From: DATKKG01 sp035543015
GTDB taxonomy: Archaea; Thermoproteota; Nitrososphaeria; Conexivisphaerales; DTJL01
Length of the DNA: 54,120 bases
Direction of reading: 5' to 3'
Assembly: GCA_035543015.1 (NCBI GenBank)
Contig: DATKKG010000059.1
Span: forward strand, 1 to 54,120
This document shows, piece after piece, positions 39,232-48,792 of this stretch. A program made the translations under genes and the position numbers. The stretch's first letter is position 1. The number at the start of each line of letters is the position of its first letter. Below the pieces are notes generated by a model. The model had not been told where the DNA came from and ran no database searches. It saw only the letters and a program-made list of their open reading frames with translations.

Positions 39232-40029
39232 TTGAGAGCAGGAAGGCTTCCTTTCAAGTTCAGGGTCCTCAGGATGGCATCCGAGGGCGAACTGATCTAC
39301 CTTCCCAAACTTGCTGACGAAGACGTGGACGAGCTGTCGTCCAGGTTCAGAGCGCAGGGCTTCGACGGGCCGAAGGTCGCCAGCAGGTGGCCGCAGATAC
39401 TGAGATACCACGGAGAGTCCTCCAGCTTCCGCCTTATGCCGAGGGGGCTGCTCCTCGGCCCGCCGGGGACCTTCAACAGACTCGGCGCGTCCCTGGGTCT
39501 GAGCCTTGCTCACCCGTCTCGAGAGTGGGCGAGAACGTCCTGGGCGGACAACGACTACCAGCTCCTGACGACCACCGAGGAGGGCCTCGTCTACCACTCC
39601 AGGGGGAGGCATTCTCCCGTCCGCCGTAGGTTCTTGGAGGAGCTCTCCCGCTTCGGACCTGTAATAGCCGCGGACGAGCTTTACATGCTGGCGGCTACAG
39701 CTGAAGCGTGCAATACGGAGACGGTCGAGTTGTTTACCGCTCGCCCGCAGGACTTCCCTGACCTAGCCCCTCCGACGCGCTCCGCAGGGGGTAGGTTCCT
39801 GCATCGCGTCCGGCTTCCCTTGGAGATGCTCTTGTCGTCCTTGCGGGGCGACTTGGAGGAGTGTCTGACGGGAACCTGCCCGGTGTCCACGCTCGCCGAC
39901 TCCACCGTGATCCTTGGCGGCGCGAGGATCCCGAACTCAGCACAACGGGGACTTGAAAACGCCATTTCGACGCTTGAAAACTGGGTTTCTGACGTCTCCT
40001 ACTTCTCATCGACCCGAAGAGACCGGTGA
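39232..40029 (+). CDS. hypothetical soluble protein, 265 residues
   Basis: TTG at 39232 or, more likely, ATG at 39274 (MASEGELIYLPKLADEDVDE). Mixed alpha-beta composition, Arg- and Leu-rich, no membrane segment. No motif recognised; PKVASRWPQILRYHGESSSF, then FRLMPRGLLLGPPGTFNR are distinctive. It follows the cysteine-cluster regulator closely and is probably cotranscribed. It ends just before tRNA-Glu. Confidence 0.55.
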   Translation: MRAGRLPFKFRVLRMASEGELIYLPKLADEDVDELSSRFRAQGFDGPKVASRWPQILRYHGESSSFRLMPRGLLLGPPGTFNRLGASLGLSLAHPSREWARTSWADNDYQLLTTTEEGLVYHSRGRHSPVRRRFLEELSRFGPVIAADELYMLAATAEACNTETVELFTARPQDFPDLAPPTRSAGGRFLHRVRLPLEMLLSSLRGDLEECLTGTCPVSTLADSTVILGGARIPNSAQRGLENAISTLENWVSDVSYFSSTRRDR

Positions 40030-40062
40030 CCCTCCTTCTTCTCGGGCTTCCGACCTGCGAAG

Positions 40063-40074
40063 CCTTTTAAAAGC
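40063..40074 (+). promoter_or_regulatory. TATA box of tRNA-Glu
   Basis: CCTTTTAAAAGC, centred about 28 bases before the tRNA 5' end. Confidence 0.7.
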
Positions 40075-40097
40075 GACGCCGCAACCTTCGTGTCGGC

Positions 40098-40176
40098 GCT
40101 GCGGTGGTGTAGCCCGGATAAGCATAGCGGCCTTTCGAGCCGCTGATCGCGGGTCCAAATCCCGCCCGCAGCACCA
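40098..40176 (+). tRNA. tRNA-Glu (UUC), CCA encoded
   Basis: Acceptor GCTGCGG pairs CCGCAGC; anticodon stem GCGGC/GCCGC with loop CTTTCGA, anticodon TTC; T-arm GCGGG-TCCAAAT-CCCGC; discriminator A then CCA at 40174-40176. No intron seen. Confidence 0.92.
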
Positions 40177-40265
40177 TCTCATTCACCCAGCGGCACCACT
40201 CCCGACGTCGGAGCCTTTTGACCAATCCTTTAATCAATGGGGGCGGGCGATCGTTATTGTACCAA

Positions 40266-41057
40266 ATGGTTCCGAACATCGACCCCGTCTACTTCCTGGG
40301 ACCCGGGCTGTCGGTCATCCTTAGCGTCTCTTTAGTCCTCTATTGGGCCTTCAGACGCAGGTTTCAGGGCTCCGTTCTTCTGTACTCCCTGGCGGCTTAC
40401 GGTGGCGCCATCGCCCTGAAGTATGCGATCCAGATCCCGACCGTGGGGCCCTTCATCAAAGCCTTCGGGGTTGCGAGCGTTCAGACCGGCCTGTACTACG
40501 GGCTCCAGACCGTCTTCCTCGAGGTGGGCCTTGCATACCTTGTCGCGAGATACGCCGTGGGTCGCGGGAAGCTGACGGGCGACGACGCGGAGGCCTACGG
40601 AATCGGTCTGGCCTTCTGGGAGAACGGCGTCTTCCTCGGCATCCTCTCCCTGCTGAGCCTGTCTCTCGACTACCTCATATTGGCCGGAGGCTCTTCGACC
40701 GTTTCCCAGCAGGTCTACCAGCAGCTCGTCGCCGTCGAGCCGCAGCTCTTCGAACCGCCCGCCCAGGCACTGCCCACCGTCCTCTTCTCAGTCCTCGAGA
40801 GGATCTCCTCCGCCATGGCCCACTTCGCTTGGGGTTACCTCGTCCTGCTCTCGGCCTACTATCGGAAGACGTGGCCCCTCCTCATCGCCCTGCCCATGGG
40901 GCTCCTAGACGCCCTCGTTCCCTTCGCCGGCGACTTCTCTCTGGCCGCTTTCGAAGGCATGATCTTCGCCCTTTCTCTTGCCTTCCTCCTGATAAGCCTG
41001 GTCGCAGGAAGGAAGCTACGCACGACAGCCCTCGTCGCAGGCACGGAGAGAACCTAA
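40266..41057 (+). CDS. YhfC-family membrane protein (PrsW/CPBP-like)
   Basis: 263 residues from ATG at 40266; an in-frame start at 40218 is less likely, as the TATA-like CCTTTAATC near 40226 puts transcription at about 40257. Seven hydrophobic segments. LQTVFLEVGLAYLVARYAVG and GLAFWENGVFLGILSLL keep Glu residues and a pattern of the YhfC family, related to intramembrane proteases of the PrsW type. A catalytic role is possible but not established. It overlaps the 3' end of the opposing ABC permease gene by four bases. Confidence 0.68.
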   Translation: MVPNIDPVYFLGPGLSVILSVSLVLYWAFRRRFQGSVLLYSLAAYGGAIALKYAIQIPTVGPFIKAFGVASVQTGLYYGLQTVFLEVGLAYLVARYAVGRGKLTGDDAEAYGIGLAFWENGVFLGILSLLSLSLDYLILAGGSSTVSQQVYQQLVAVEPQLFEPPAQALPTVLFSVLERISSAMAHFAWGYLVLLSAYYRKTWPLLIALPMGLLDALVPFAGDFSLAAFEGMIFALSLAFLLISLVAGRKLRTTALVAGTERT

Positions 41058-41761
41058 GGGAGCATCTTCTCCCTTCGGATCAGCCTGCCCGAAAGGAACA
41101 GCAGCGACAGCGTCAGCAGCGTTATGATCGCAGCTATGGCGAGCTCCACCACTAGGGTCAGCGAGGGGACAAGCGCTGGGACGATCATCGCCACCGCCAG
41201 GATTATGGCCCCTAGGCCAATACCCAGCGGCTGGTTTGCTCCCATCGGCTGCCTCTGCAGCGAGCTGAAGGCCGACATCAGTATGGAAACGAGGGCGATG
41301 TCGGAGTAGCCCAGGGCCAAAGTCAGCACGACCTGGGTAGCGATCAGGCTCCAGCTGGAGCCCGACACGATCCCGGCGATGATCTCGACCGCCGAGCCGG
41401 TCATGAGAAGGAGGGTTCCGAGTATCGTGGAAGCCGCCAGGTACCCCCTGAAGATGTCCGTCTGGTCCATCCCCAGGGACAGCAGGTACTCGAGTGTCCC
41501 GTTGTCCTTGTCGTGGACGAACAGCAGTGAGACGGGCATGGAGGCGATCACCCCCGTCAGGCTTACCAGCGGCACCGAGAGCAGGGAGAGGTACAGGTTG
41601 AGGTCGACGCCGGCCGGCACCCCGTGGGTCGGAAGGTTCAGGGCGCTCACCGACGAGAGCAGCACCGCGGGCGCCAGGAGCACGAAGGAAAGCAGGACGT
41701 ACATGTACCCCAGCCTCAGACCCCTTCTCGCCGTAACCATGCCAAATCCCATCATGATCAC
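41054..41761 (-). CDS. ABC transporter permease-type membrane protein
   Basis: 235 residues, six membrane helices. FVHDKDNGTLEYLLSLGMD, then QTDIFRGYLAAST, is the cytoplasmic coupling segment of ABC-2-type permeases (the DKxxGTLE motif). It overlaps the ATP-binding gene upstream by four bases, so the two make one exporter. Substrate unknown. Several ATGs cluster at the start; the first is used. Confidence 0.75.
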   Translation of the reverse strand: MIMMGFGMVTARRGLRLGYMYVLLSFVLLAPAVLLSSVSALNLPTHGVPAGVDLNLYLSLLSVPLVSLTGVIASMPVSLLFVHDKDNGTLEYLLSLGMDQTDIFRGYLAASTILGTLLLMTGSAVEIIAGIVSGSSWSLIATQVVLTLALGYSDIALVSILMSAFSSLQRQPMGANQPLGIGLGAIILAVAMIVPALVPSLTLVVELAIAAIITLLTLSLLFLSGRLIRREKMLP

Positions 41762-42609
41762 CTTGTGAAGAACTCCTCCAGCGGGTTGTCCAGCTCCTTG
41801 ACCTCCGTAACGGTGGCCCCTCCCTGCACTAGCCTCCTGACGATTGCGCCGACGTCCTCCTGTCCTGAGACGTGGTACACGTAGTACTCGTTCGACCTCT
41901 CCGCGCCAGCGAAGAGCGCCGGGTCCCCGGTCGCCCTGATCCCCACGCGGTACTCCTTCGGGCGTATGTTCTCCATCCGGTCGAAGAGCTTCAGCGACCC
42001 GTCCTTGATCAGTATGAGGTAGCGCCCAATCTCCCTGGCCTCGTAAAGGTTGTGAGAGGAATAGAGGACTATCTTGCTCTTGCTGAGCCTGAGCAGCAGG
42101 TCCCGCACCTCCTTGGCCATGGCCGGGTCGAGGTTGCTCGTGGGCTCGTCGAGGAGGTAGAGGTCCCTATCCCTCAGGAGTATCTTGGAGACGGACACCC
42201 TCTTCTTCTGGCCCTGCGACAGGCTGGAGAGCTTCCTCGCCTGCAGGGGCTCCAGTTCGAGAGTCCTGAGCGCCTTATCGACGTCGCCTCCCTCTATGGA
42301 GGCGTAGAATTCGAGGGATTCCCTCACTGTCATCTCTTCGGGGAGGGCGTTGAGGTGCGACAGATAGCTCAGCCTCTTCCTCGCGCCCTTGGAGCTGTAG
42401 ACGTCGGCGCCGCCGAACGTCACCCTGCCCTTGCCAGGCTGGAGGATCCCTGCGATGGTCCTCAGCAGGGTTGTCTTCCCTGCCCCGTTGGGGCCCAGGA
42501 CGACGTAGATCGAGGGCTCGTCCACGGTGAAGCTCACGTCATGGAGTATCATCTTCCCGTCGTAGCCAGAGTCCACGCCTCCGACATCGAGAGCCGACGT
42601 CTTTGTCAA
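41758..42609 (-). CDS. ABC transporter ATP-binding protein
   Basis: 283 residues from TTG at 42609. Walker A GPNGAGKTT (about 38-46), signature LSQGQKKRVSVSK near 133, Walker B DLYLLDEPTSNLDP near 155, H-loop in SSHNLYEAR near 190. The last 80 residues form a small extra domain (EYRVGIRATGDPALF ... VTEVKELDNPLEEFF). Works with the permease encoded just downstream; the operon also includes the 42619 membrane protein. Confidence 0.9.
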   Translation of the reverse strand: MTKTSALDVGGVDSGYDGKMILHDVSFTVDEPSIYVVLGPNGAGKTTLLRTIAGILQPGKGRVTFGGADVYSSKGARKRLSYLSHLNALPEEMTVRESLEFYASIEGGDVDKALRTLELEPLQARKLSSLSQGQKKRVSVSKILLRDRDLYLLDEPTSNLDPAMAKEVRDLLLRLSKSKIVLYSSHNLYEAREIGRYLILIKDGSLKLFDRMENIRPKEYRVGIRATGDPALFAGAERSNEYYVYHVSGQEDVGAIVRRLVQGGATVTEVKELDNPLEEFFTR

Positions 42610-42618
42610 GACGGGCTA

Positions 42619-43641
42619 CTATGCCGATGCCGGGTCGTATAAAACTGTGGCGGGCTGGGGGCGCGCATCCTCCTGCGGGTACTCTGCCCAGAGCCTCTGG
42701 GCAAACCACATCGCCAGGGCGTCCCCAAAGAGGGTGAAAGGCAGGGGGAGTTCGGCCAGGACACCAAAGACGCAGATCGGGGAGATTATTCCCAGGAAGA
42801 GTGCCACCAGAGCCCTCTCGTTCTCGATGGTCCCAAGTGACCTGAGGACGCCCGTCAGGAGGACTCCCTCCAGGAAGCACATGGCGGCCACCGCCAGGGC
42901 GGGGGGCCAACTCAGCGCCATGGGGAACTGCTCGGTGAACAGTATGACCAGGAAGAAGGCCAGCCCCATCAGGAAGGCCTTGATTCTCCCCACTTTCGGA
43001 GGTCCCTCCGAAGGGCTGATGAGGGAGGCGGGCGCTTTCCTGGCTACCAGTATCAGGACACCTATGGCCACCCAGCTGCCGAAGAACACCGGCCAGCCCA
43101 TCCAGAAGTGGACTCCGAAGGTGATCAGGGCGCACAGGAAGGTGACGTCCATGCCGAGGACGCCGAAGGTCAGGACGAGGCCGCGCCCGGTCAGGAAGCT
43201 CCTCCCCCTGGTCTCCGGCAGCGCTAGGCTCAGCAGCATGATGGGGAGAGCTATGCTGTAGATCATGTGGACGAGCAGGATCCCCGCCGTCCACACCCAT
43301 GAGACTCCCAGCCAGTGCCCGTAGAAGCCAAGGTTCCCCACCGGGTTCGCCTTGCTGTCGAACAGGGTGCTCAAGGCCACCCCTTCCTCCAGTATGCCGT
43401 ACGCCGCGCCCAGCAGGAGGACCGTCGCCCAGCCCTTCTTCCACCGTATCATCGCCTCCCTCACGAGGAGGGCCCCCGGGAGGTAGAGGGCTCCGTTGGC
43501 GAGCACCTGGAACATGAATTGCCCCGGGTTCAGGAGCACGGCGTTCAGCGGGCTGGAGCTGGTCAGATACTCCGGAATCCCCGGCGTAAGGAGGAAGAGG
43601 CAAAGGACCGGATGCCCCTTCAGGAAGCTAACCAGCCCCAA
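42619..43641 (-). CDS. polytopic membrane protein in the ABC transporter operon
   Basis: 340 residues from TTG at 43641, nine or ten hydrophobic segments. GAAYGILEEGVALSTLFDSK near 78 and WPVFFGSWVAIGVLILVAR stand out; the motif GxxxGILEEG recalls the EExxxR type of intramembrane CPBP/PrsW proteins, but a second motif is not evident. Ten bases upstream of the ABC ATPase start, same strand, so probably cotranscribed. No family assigned. Confidence 0.65.
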   Translation of the reverse strand: MGLVSFLKGHPVLCLFLLTPGIPEYLTSSSPLNAVLLNPGQFMFQVLANGALYLPGALLVREAMIRWKKGWATVLLLGAAYGILEEGVALSTLFDSKANPVGNLGFYGHWLGVSWVWTAGILLVHMIYSIALPIMLLSLALPETRGRSFLTGRGLVLTFGVLGMDVTFLCALITFGVHFWMGWPVFFGSWVAIGVLILVARKAPASLISPSEGPPKVGRIKAFLMGLAFFLVILFTEQFPMALSWPPALAVAAMCFLEGVLLTGVLRSLGTIENERALVALFLGIISPICVFGVLAELPLPFTLFGDALAMWFAQRLWAEYPQEDARPQPATVLYDPASA

Positions 43642-43746
43642 GGCTACGTCCGGTCGTACATCGGACGGGCGACTAGATTAGCGTTGCCTGGGCTCGTGGA
43701 CCCGACGGCACACCGTCGCCGTCACCGAAGGGAGGCCGTCTCTCCT

Positions 43747-44196
43747 TCAGCCCGTCGAGTTGTAGACCGACGGGAAGCTCCTCATCAGGTCCAGGTTCAG
43801 CCTTAGGACGTCGACGTAGGGCGCGCCCAGCCCAAGGTAGACCCCCTCGATGTTCCTGTCCACGGCCGCTTTGAGGTCCGCGTACGCGATCCCCGTTGCG
43901 TTCTGTACAACCGGGATCTGCGAGTACGCGTCGTCGAGGGTGATGTCAGGGTCGACACCTGAGGCCGAGTCGTGCCTGGCATGGAAGTAGATCGGCAGCG
44001 TGAAGTTGTCGTCGATCAGGTAGGAGCCCACCGCCTTTCCGCCGACTGTGGCTATGTCCCCGTTCGCTTGGCCGGGCAGGGCAAGCTGGGCGATGCCCGT
44101 CACCAGGAGCGGGAAGAGCAGCCCGCATATCACCATGGAGGCCACAGCCAGGACCAGGATGGGCCTGAAGTTGCCGCCTTTCCTTGTTTCACTCAA
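43747..44196 (-). CDS. kdpC: potassium-transporting ATPase subunit C
   Basis: 149 residues, shorter than usual (about 190). One N-terminal membrane helix (13-35), then GSYLIDDNFTLPIYFHARHD, SASGVDPDITLDDAYSQIPV and the C-terminal DVLRLNLDL. The segment between the FHAR block and VDPDITLDDA is trimmed compared with the typical family. KdpC stabilises the KdpFABC potassium pump. Last gene of the kdp operon; 23 bases after kdpB. Confidence 0.88.
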   Translation of the reverse strand: MSETRKGGNFRPILVLAVASMVICGLLFPLLVTGIAQLALPGQANGDIATVGGKAVGSYLIDDNFTLPIYFHARHDSASGVDPDITLDDAYSQIPVVQNATGIAYADLKAAVDRNIEGVYLGLGAPYVDVLRLNLDLMRSFPSVYNSTG

Positions 44197-44219
44197 AGCA
44201 CTTCAACTTCTTGGCTCCA

Positions 44220-46379
44220 TCACACCCTCAACGCCGTGATCGCGATGTCGATGAGCTTTATCCCTACGAAGGGGACTATGACCCCTCCCACCCCGTAGAT
44301 CAGGGCGTTCTTGAGGAAGAGGGCCATCGTGCCCGATGGCTTGAACGGCACGCCTCTCATCGCCAGAGGTATGAGCAGCGGAATGATGATCGCGTTGAAG
44401 ATCAGGGCCGATATGACCGCGCTGTGAAGGTTCAGCTGCAGGATGTTCAACGCGCTCAGCTGCGGCAAGGTGGCCGCGAAGAGCACCGGCATGATGGCGA
44501 AGTACTTTGCCACGTCGTTGGCTATGCTGAACGTCGTGACCGCCCCCCTCGTCATCAGGAGCTGCTTCCCCAGCATCACCACGTCGATGATCTTGGCCGG
44601 GTTGGACTCCAGGTCCACCATGTTGGCGGCCTCCTTGGCCGCCTGTGTGCCCGTGTTCATGGCAAGCCCTACATCGGCCGCCGCCAAGGCTGGGGCGTCG
44701 TTCGTCCCGTCCCCTATCATGGCGATGACCCTTGTCTGGGCCTGCTCCTTCTTCACGATGGTGTACTTGTCCTCCGGCTTCGCCTGAGGCACGAACTCGT
44801 CTATGCCCACCTCCCTGGCGATGCTCCTCGCCGTCTGCGGCTGGTCTCCTGTGATCATCACGGTCTTGATGCCCATCATTCTGACGTCCTCTATCTTCTC
44901 CTTGATCCCAGGCTTGAGGACGTCCTTCAGACGGATCATGCCCAGCGCCTCGCCATTCCTGGAGACGGCAATGGGCGTGTCCCCGGCCGAAGAGACCCTG
45001 TCCACGACATCGTCGTAGTCCGCCGGCTTCCTCTTCAGAGAGGCGGCGATGGAGTCAGGAGCCCCCTTGAGGATCTCCACCTCCGTCACGCCGCCATTGC
45101 CGGAACGCTTCCTGCTGTACCGCTCCCTGCCGAAGAGCCCCTTGGTCCCCTTGGGGAGGAGGAAGCCGTCCCCGCCCGCCAGCTTCACTCCGCTCGTCCT
45201 CGTGGTGGCGGAGAACTCGGTGAACTCCGACAGCGCCAGTCCATTCAGCTCGTCCGGGATGAAGCCTCTCTCGTAGGCGAGCCTGATTATGCTCCTTCCT
45301 TCGGGCGTGTCATCGTGCCACGAGGCCAGGAACGAGGCCTTGCCCACTTCCTCTTCGGTGTGGCCGGCGAACGGGATGAACTCCACCGCCTGCCTGTTGC
45401 CGACGGTGATGGTACCCGTCTTGTCCAGGAGGACCGTGTCCGTGTCCCCGGCCGTCTCCACCGCCTTCCCGGACTTCGCCACCACCTTCTTCGCGTAGAG
45501 GCGGGATATCCCTGATAGGCCGATCGCCGGCAGGAGCGCACCTATCGTTGTGGGAAGCAGGCACACGTACAGCGCTATGAGGACGGAGAGGTCGGCCCCC
45601 AGGCTCATGACCAGGGAGAACCCTAGGAGGGCAGCTATTATGATGGTGAATATGGCCGTGAGCCCAATGAGGACGATCGTCACGGCCTGCTCGTTGGGGG
45701 TCCTGGGCCTCTTGGACGATTCGACCAGCCTGATCATCTGGCTGATGAAGGTCTCATCGGGGTTGACGGCAACCCGGGCCACAAGAGAGTCGGTGATTAT
45801 GGTCGAGCCGCCTATGATGCTGTCCGTGGGCGCCTTCCTCACCGGCATGGATTCGCCCGTCAGGAGCGACTCGTCCAGCATCGCGATCCCCTCCAGCACC
45901 TCCGCGTCCATCGGTACCACATCGCCCTTCTCGACCAGTATGATGTCGCCCTTCCTCAGGGAGGACGACGGCGTCATCGACTGCGCCCTCGGCTGGCCTT
46001 CGACTATCACCACCTTCTTCGCCATCACTTCGGTCTCGAGCTTCCGAAGGCTGCTGGCAGTGTTCCGCATCTGGGACTCTGCGAGCGAGTCAGAGAGGGT
46101 GCTGAACCAGACCGTTATCAGGAGTATCGCGGCCACTTCGACGTAGAACGTCCTCTCCGAGACGCTGGCCACGGGCAGGAAGCCCTGTGGGTACGCCGCC
46201 ATCGCAGCCACCACGAAGAAGGTGATCTCCACGATGAGCATCACCGGGTTGGAAACCAGTTTGGCAGGGTTCAGCCTGATGAGGGAGTCCTTCAGCACCT
46301 TCCTGTTCATTGTGGGCTTCAGGGTCTCCAGACGTCCCCTTTCGACCGTCGCCGCCGACATGGACTTCTCAATGGTCAA
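44220..46379 (-). CDS. kdpB: potassium-transporting ATPase subunit B
   Basis: 719 residues. P-type ATPase motifs: DKTGTITVG with the phosphorylated Asp near 320, TGES near 170, MIGDGTNDAPALAAADVGLA near 535, and KGAPDSIAA near 440. KdpB uses ATP to drive potassium uptake through KdpA. Length and order (A, B, C) are canonical. Eight bases after kdpA. No kdpD/E sensor pair is nearby. Confidence 0.95.
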   Translation of the reverse strand: MTIEKSMSAATVERGRLETLKPTMNRKVLKDSLIRLNPAKLVSNPVMLIVEITFFVVAAMAAYPQGFLPVASVSERTFYVEVAAILLITVWFSTLSDSLAESQMRNTASSLRKLETEVMAKKVVIVEGQPRAQSMTPSSSLRKGDIILVEKGDVVPMDAEVLEGIAMLDESLLTGESMPVRKAPTDSIIGGSTIITDSLVARVAVNPDETFISQMIRLVESSKRPRTPNEQAVTIVLIGLTAIFTIIIAALLGFSLVMSLGADLSVLIALYVCLLPTTIGALLPAIGLSGISRLYAKKVVAKSGKAVETAGDTDTVLLDKTGTITVGNRQAVEFIPFAGHTEEEVGKASFLASWHDDTPEGRSIIRLAYERGFIPDELNGLALSEFTEFSATTRTSGVKLAGGDGFLLPKGTKGLFGRERYSRKRSGNGGVTEVEILKGAPDSIAASLKRKPADYDDVVDRVSSAGDTPIAVSRNGEALGMIRLKDVLKPGIKEKIEDVRMMGIKTVMITGDQPQTARSIAREVGIDEFVPQAKPEDKYTIVKKEQAQTRVIAMIGDGTNDAPALAAADVGLAMNTGTQAAKEAANMVDLESNPAKIIDVVMLGKQLLMTRGAVTTFSIANDVAKYFAIMPVLFAATLPQLSALNILQLNLHSAVISALIFNAIIIPLLIPLAMRGVPFKPSGTMALFLKNALIYGVGGVIVPFVGIKLIDIAITALRV

Positions 46380-46386
46380 GTCAGGT

Positions 46387-48048
46387 TCAGCCTCCCCCCA
46401 GGAAGTTCCTCAGGCCCTGAAACAGCGCCAGCAGCGGCCCCATGGCCAGGAACGGGAAGAATGTGAGCACCACCAGTATCAGGATGGCGCCGACGAGTAT
46501 GAGGGCGAAGACCACGCTGTCGGTCTTCAGGCCGGACTCGGCGCTCCTCCTCCTGCCAATCATGGAGCCGGACAGGGCGAGCAGCACTCCGATGGGTGCG
46601 TAGCGCCCGATGAATATCACGGCAGCCGTGGCGAGGTTGAAGAACAGGGTGTTAGCTGAGGCCCCGAAGAAGTCTGACCCGTTGTTGGCGGCGGACGTGG
46701 TGAACTCGTATAGCAGCTGAGTGAAGCCGACCGAACCCGTGCCCGCCCCGATCGCAGCGGCCGCGCCGGTGGCATAGGCGAGCAGCGTGGGCACAAGGAT
46801 GATGAAGGGATGGATCAGGAACGCCACCATCACCAGCGTCACGTCCCGTCCTGTAATCTTGATCCCGAGGTACTCCGGAGTCCTCCCGGTCATTAGTCCG
46901 ACTATGAAGACCGTGATGATGATGTACATTATCATGTACATCAGCCCCACCCCCTTTCCCCCAGGGGTCGACTGAACGAGCATCCCCATGAACGCCGACA
47001 GGATGGTCAGAGGGTGCATCGCGGCCAGCGATGAGTTGACGGACCCGGTTGTCACGGCCGTCGTGACCACCGTCCAGAACGCTGAGAAGAAGCCGCCTAT
47101 CCTCGTCTCGATGCCCGCCCCGAGAGGCGTGGTCGGAAGGAAGGCCAAGGCAAGATCTATGCCGAAGAGGCCGTAGGAGGCGTACAGCACAGGGCGCGAC
47201 TCCCTCTGCTTCCCCAGGATCCGGCCGAACACGAAGATCAGGGCCGTCGGGAGGAGCAGCATCAGCGCTATCTCAAACACATCCGACACTGGGCTTGGGT
47301 TCTGGAACGGATAGGCCGAGTTCGCGCCGTAGTATCCCCCGCCGTTGGTGCCCAGCTGCATTATCGAGACCAGGGACGCGACGGGCCCAACTAGGATGGT
47401 CTGTGAAGCCCCCTCCACTGTGGTCACAGCCTGATAACCGTTTAGGGTCTGGGGCACCCCCATAGCCACCAGCAGCAGGGAGGCGACCAGACAGAGAGGG
47501 ATCAGTACGCGTGTCAGCGTCCTCACGAAGTCCGCGTAGAAGTTGCCGAGGTCCTTGGCCCCCGTGACGAAGCCCCTGACCATGGCGATCCCCATGCACA
47601 TCCCCGTCGCGGCCGAGGTGAACTGCAGGAACTGAATCGCAGCCATCTGGCTGAAGTACGAGAGGGTCGTCTCCCCCGCGTAGTGCTGAAGGTTGGTGTT
47701 GGTCGCGAACGAAACCACCGTGTTGAGGGCCAGGTCCCAGCTCATCCCGGAGAACTTCTGCGGGTTCAGCGGTAGCGAGCCCTGGAAGACCAGTATCAGG
47801 AACGCCAGAGCCATCTGCACGAGGTTCAGGAAAAGGCCGGCGAGGAAGTACTCCTTCCAGCCCATCCCGCGGTCGGGGTCCACTCCCAGCAGTCGATAGA
47901 CTGAAGTCTCGATCGGCGTAAGGAGCCTATCCCAGCGAGAAGGGCTACGCGTGTAGGTCCCGGTGATGTGCGGGGCGAGGAGGCGGGCTATCGCTAGGGT
48001 GGCGCCTATGATCAGCGCTGCCGCAGCGACGTCCAGGACGGTGGTCAA
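46387..48048 (-). CDS. kdpA: potassium-transporting ATPase subunit A
   Basis: 553 residues from TTG at 48048, ten membrane helices. Selectivity-filter loops are recognisable: FATNTNLQHYAGETTLSY near 118, GTNGGGYYGANSAYPFQNPS near 230, and NNGSDFFGASANTLFFN near 460. KdpA is the ion-conducting subunit. No kdpF is visible. A TATA-like GAATAATAC near 48105 on the minus strand fits transcription of kdpABC. Confidence 0.95.
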   Translation of the reverse strand: MTTVLDVAAAALIIGATLAIARLLAPHITGTYTRSPSRWDRLLTPIETSVYRLLGVDPDRGMGWKEYFLAGLFLNLVQMALAFLILVFQGSLPLNPQKFSGMSWDLALNTVVSFATNTNLQHYAGETTLSYFSQMAAIQFLQFTSAATGMCMGIAMVRGFVTGAKDLGNFYADFVRTLTRVLIPLCLVASLLLVAMGVPQTLNGYQAVTTVEGASQTILVGPVASLVSIMQLGTNGGGYYGANSAYPFQNPSPVSDVFEIALMLLLPTALIFVFGRILGKQRESRPVLYASYGLFGIDLALAFLPTTPLGAGIETRIGGFFSAFWTVVTTAVTTGSVNSSLAAMHPLTILSAFMGMLVQSTPGGKGVGLMYMIMYIIITVFIVGLMTGRTPEYLGIKITGRDVTLVMVAFLIHPFIILVPTLLAYATGAAAAIGAGTGSVGFTQLLYEFTTSAANNGSDFFGASANTLFFNLATAAVIFIGRYAPIGVLLALSGSMIGRRRSAESGLKTDSVVFALILVGAILILVVLTFFPFLAMGPLLALFQGLRNFLGGG

Positions 48049-48107
48049 TGTCCCCCATCATTCCCTCTCTAGCATAGTCTCCACTGGGAGCCCAAGCCCT
48101 CAACGTA

Positions 48108-48407
48108 TTATTCGGTTCCCGGCGATCTGCGTGCTGCGAACTTGCCATTGGTGCTGTACGGCCCCTTGTCGGCGTGCAGCACGATGGCGCTGACTGTGCT
48201 CTTGACGCCCATCGTCTTCATGATCTTGTTCTTCAGGATGTCCCTGAACTCCTCTATGTCCGAGGCGGAGACGAGGGTGACTATGTCGAACTCCCCGGTG
48301 ACTTCGTATAGCTCCTCCACGCAGTCGAGCTTGGAGAGAGACCTAACAACGTCGTCCATGTACGGTGAGTCGACAAATATGTCTACGAACGCAAGAAGTC
48401 GACTCAA
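48108..48407 (-). CDS. stand-alone Lrp/AsnC-type ligand-binding (RAM) domain protein
   Basis: 99 residues from ATG at 48407. The alpha-beta sandwich MSRLLAFVDIFVD ... VRSLSKLDCVEELYEVTGEF, DIVTLVSASDIEEFRDILKN matches the C-terminal sensor of Lrp/AsnC regulators; the DNA-binding helix-turn-helix is missing. Such proteins may bind amino acids and modulate other regulators. It lies 59 bases upstream of kdpA on the same strand, so it may sense conditions linked to potassium uptake, but this is inference. Confidence 0.75.
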   Translation of the reverse strand: MSRLLAFVDIFVDSPYMDDVVRSLSKLDCVEELYEVTGEFDIVTLVSASDIEEFRDILKNKIMKTMGVKSTVSAIVLHADKGPYSTNGKFAARRSPGTE

Positions 48408-48533
48408 ACATGGTCATCGAGGCCAACCTTTCGAATCTTACCTTATAGATGTTGCGCTTGTCCTTTCGTGGAATCGAGGGAACCCGGCCCCGCCCGCCGG
48501 GCCGGACCGAACCCAGACGACCCAGCCCTGGTT

Positions 48534-48764
48534 CTACGAGCCCTTGCCGGCCTGAGGCGACATGGGTCTCACTTGCCTCGGGGCGAACCCCATGACGGCC
48601 ACCAGGACGCCGATGACGGCTATCAGCGCCCCCACATATATCCAGGTGGAGCTGCCGTTCATGAATGAGCTTCCTCCGATCACGTCAGCCCCCTGAAGCG
48701 CGAACACCAAGCCCGCGAGCAGGAGGAGGATTCCAAGGACTCCGACCGCGATGCTTCTGACCAA
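48534..48764 (-). CDS. small two-helix membrane protein
   Basis: 76 residues: hydrophobic segments at about 5-25 and 42-62 separated by GADVIGGSSFMNGSST, with a short charged tail. No family recognised. 28 bases downstream of the DUF1404-like gene on the same strand, so likely the second gene of that transcript. Confidence 0.6.
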   Translation of the reverse strand: MVRSIAVGVLGILLLLAGLVFALQGADVIGGSSFMNGSSTWIYVGALIAVIGVLVAVMGFAPRQVRPMSPQAGKGS

Positions 48765-48792
48765 TCTCTTCGGACTCCGCAGATTCCGTCCG

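Noticed and set aside
40098..40176. Origin of repeat B from a tRNA T-arm, because GGTCCAA resembles the T-loop of tRNA-Glu
   Set aside because: About 15 of 21 bases match, but the repeat cannot form the T-stem and no other tRNA portion accompanies it; probably coincidence.
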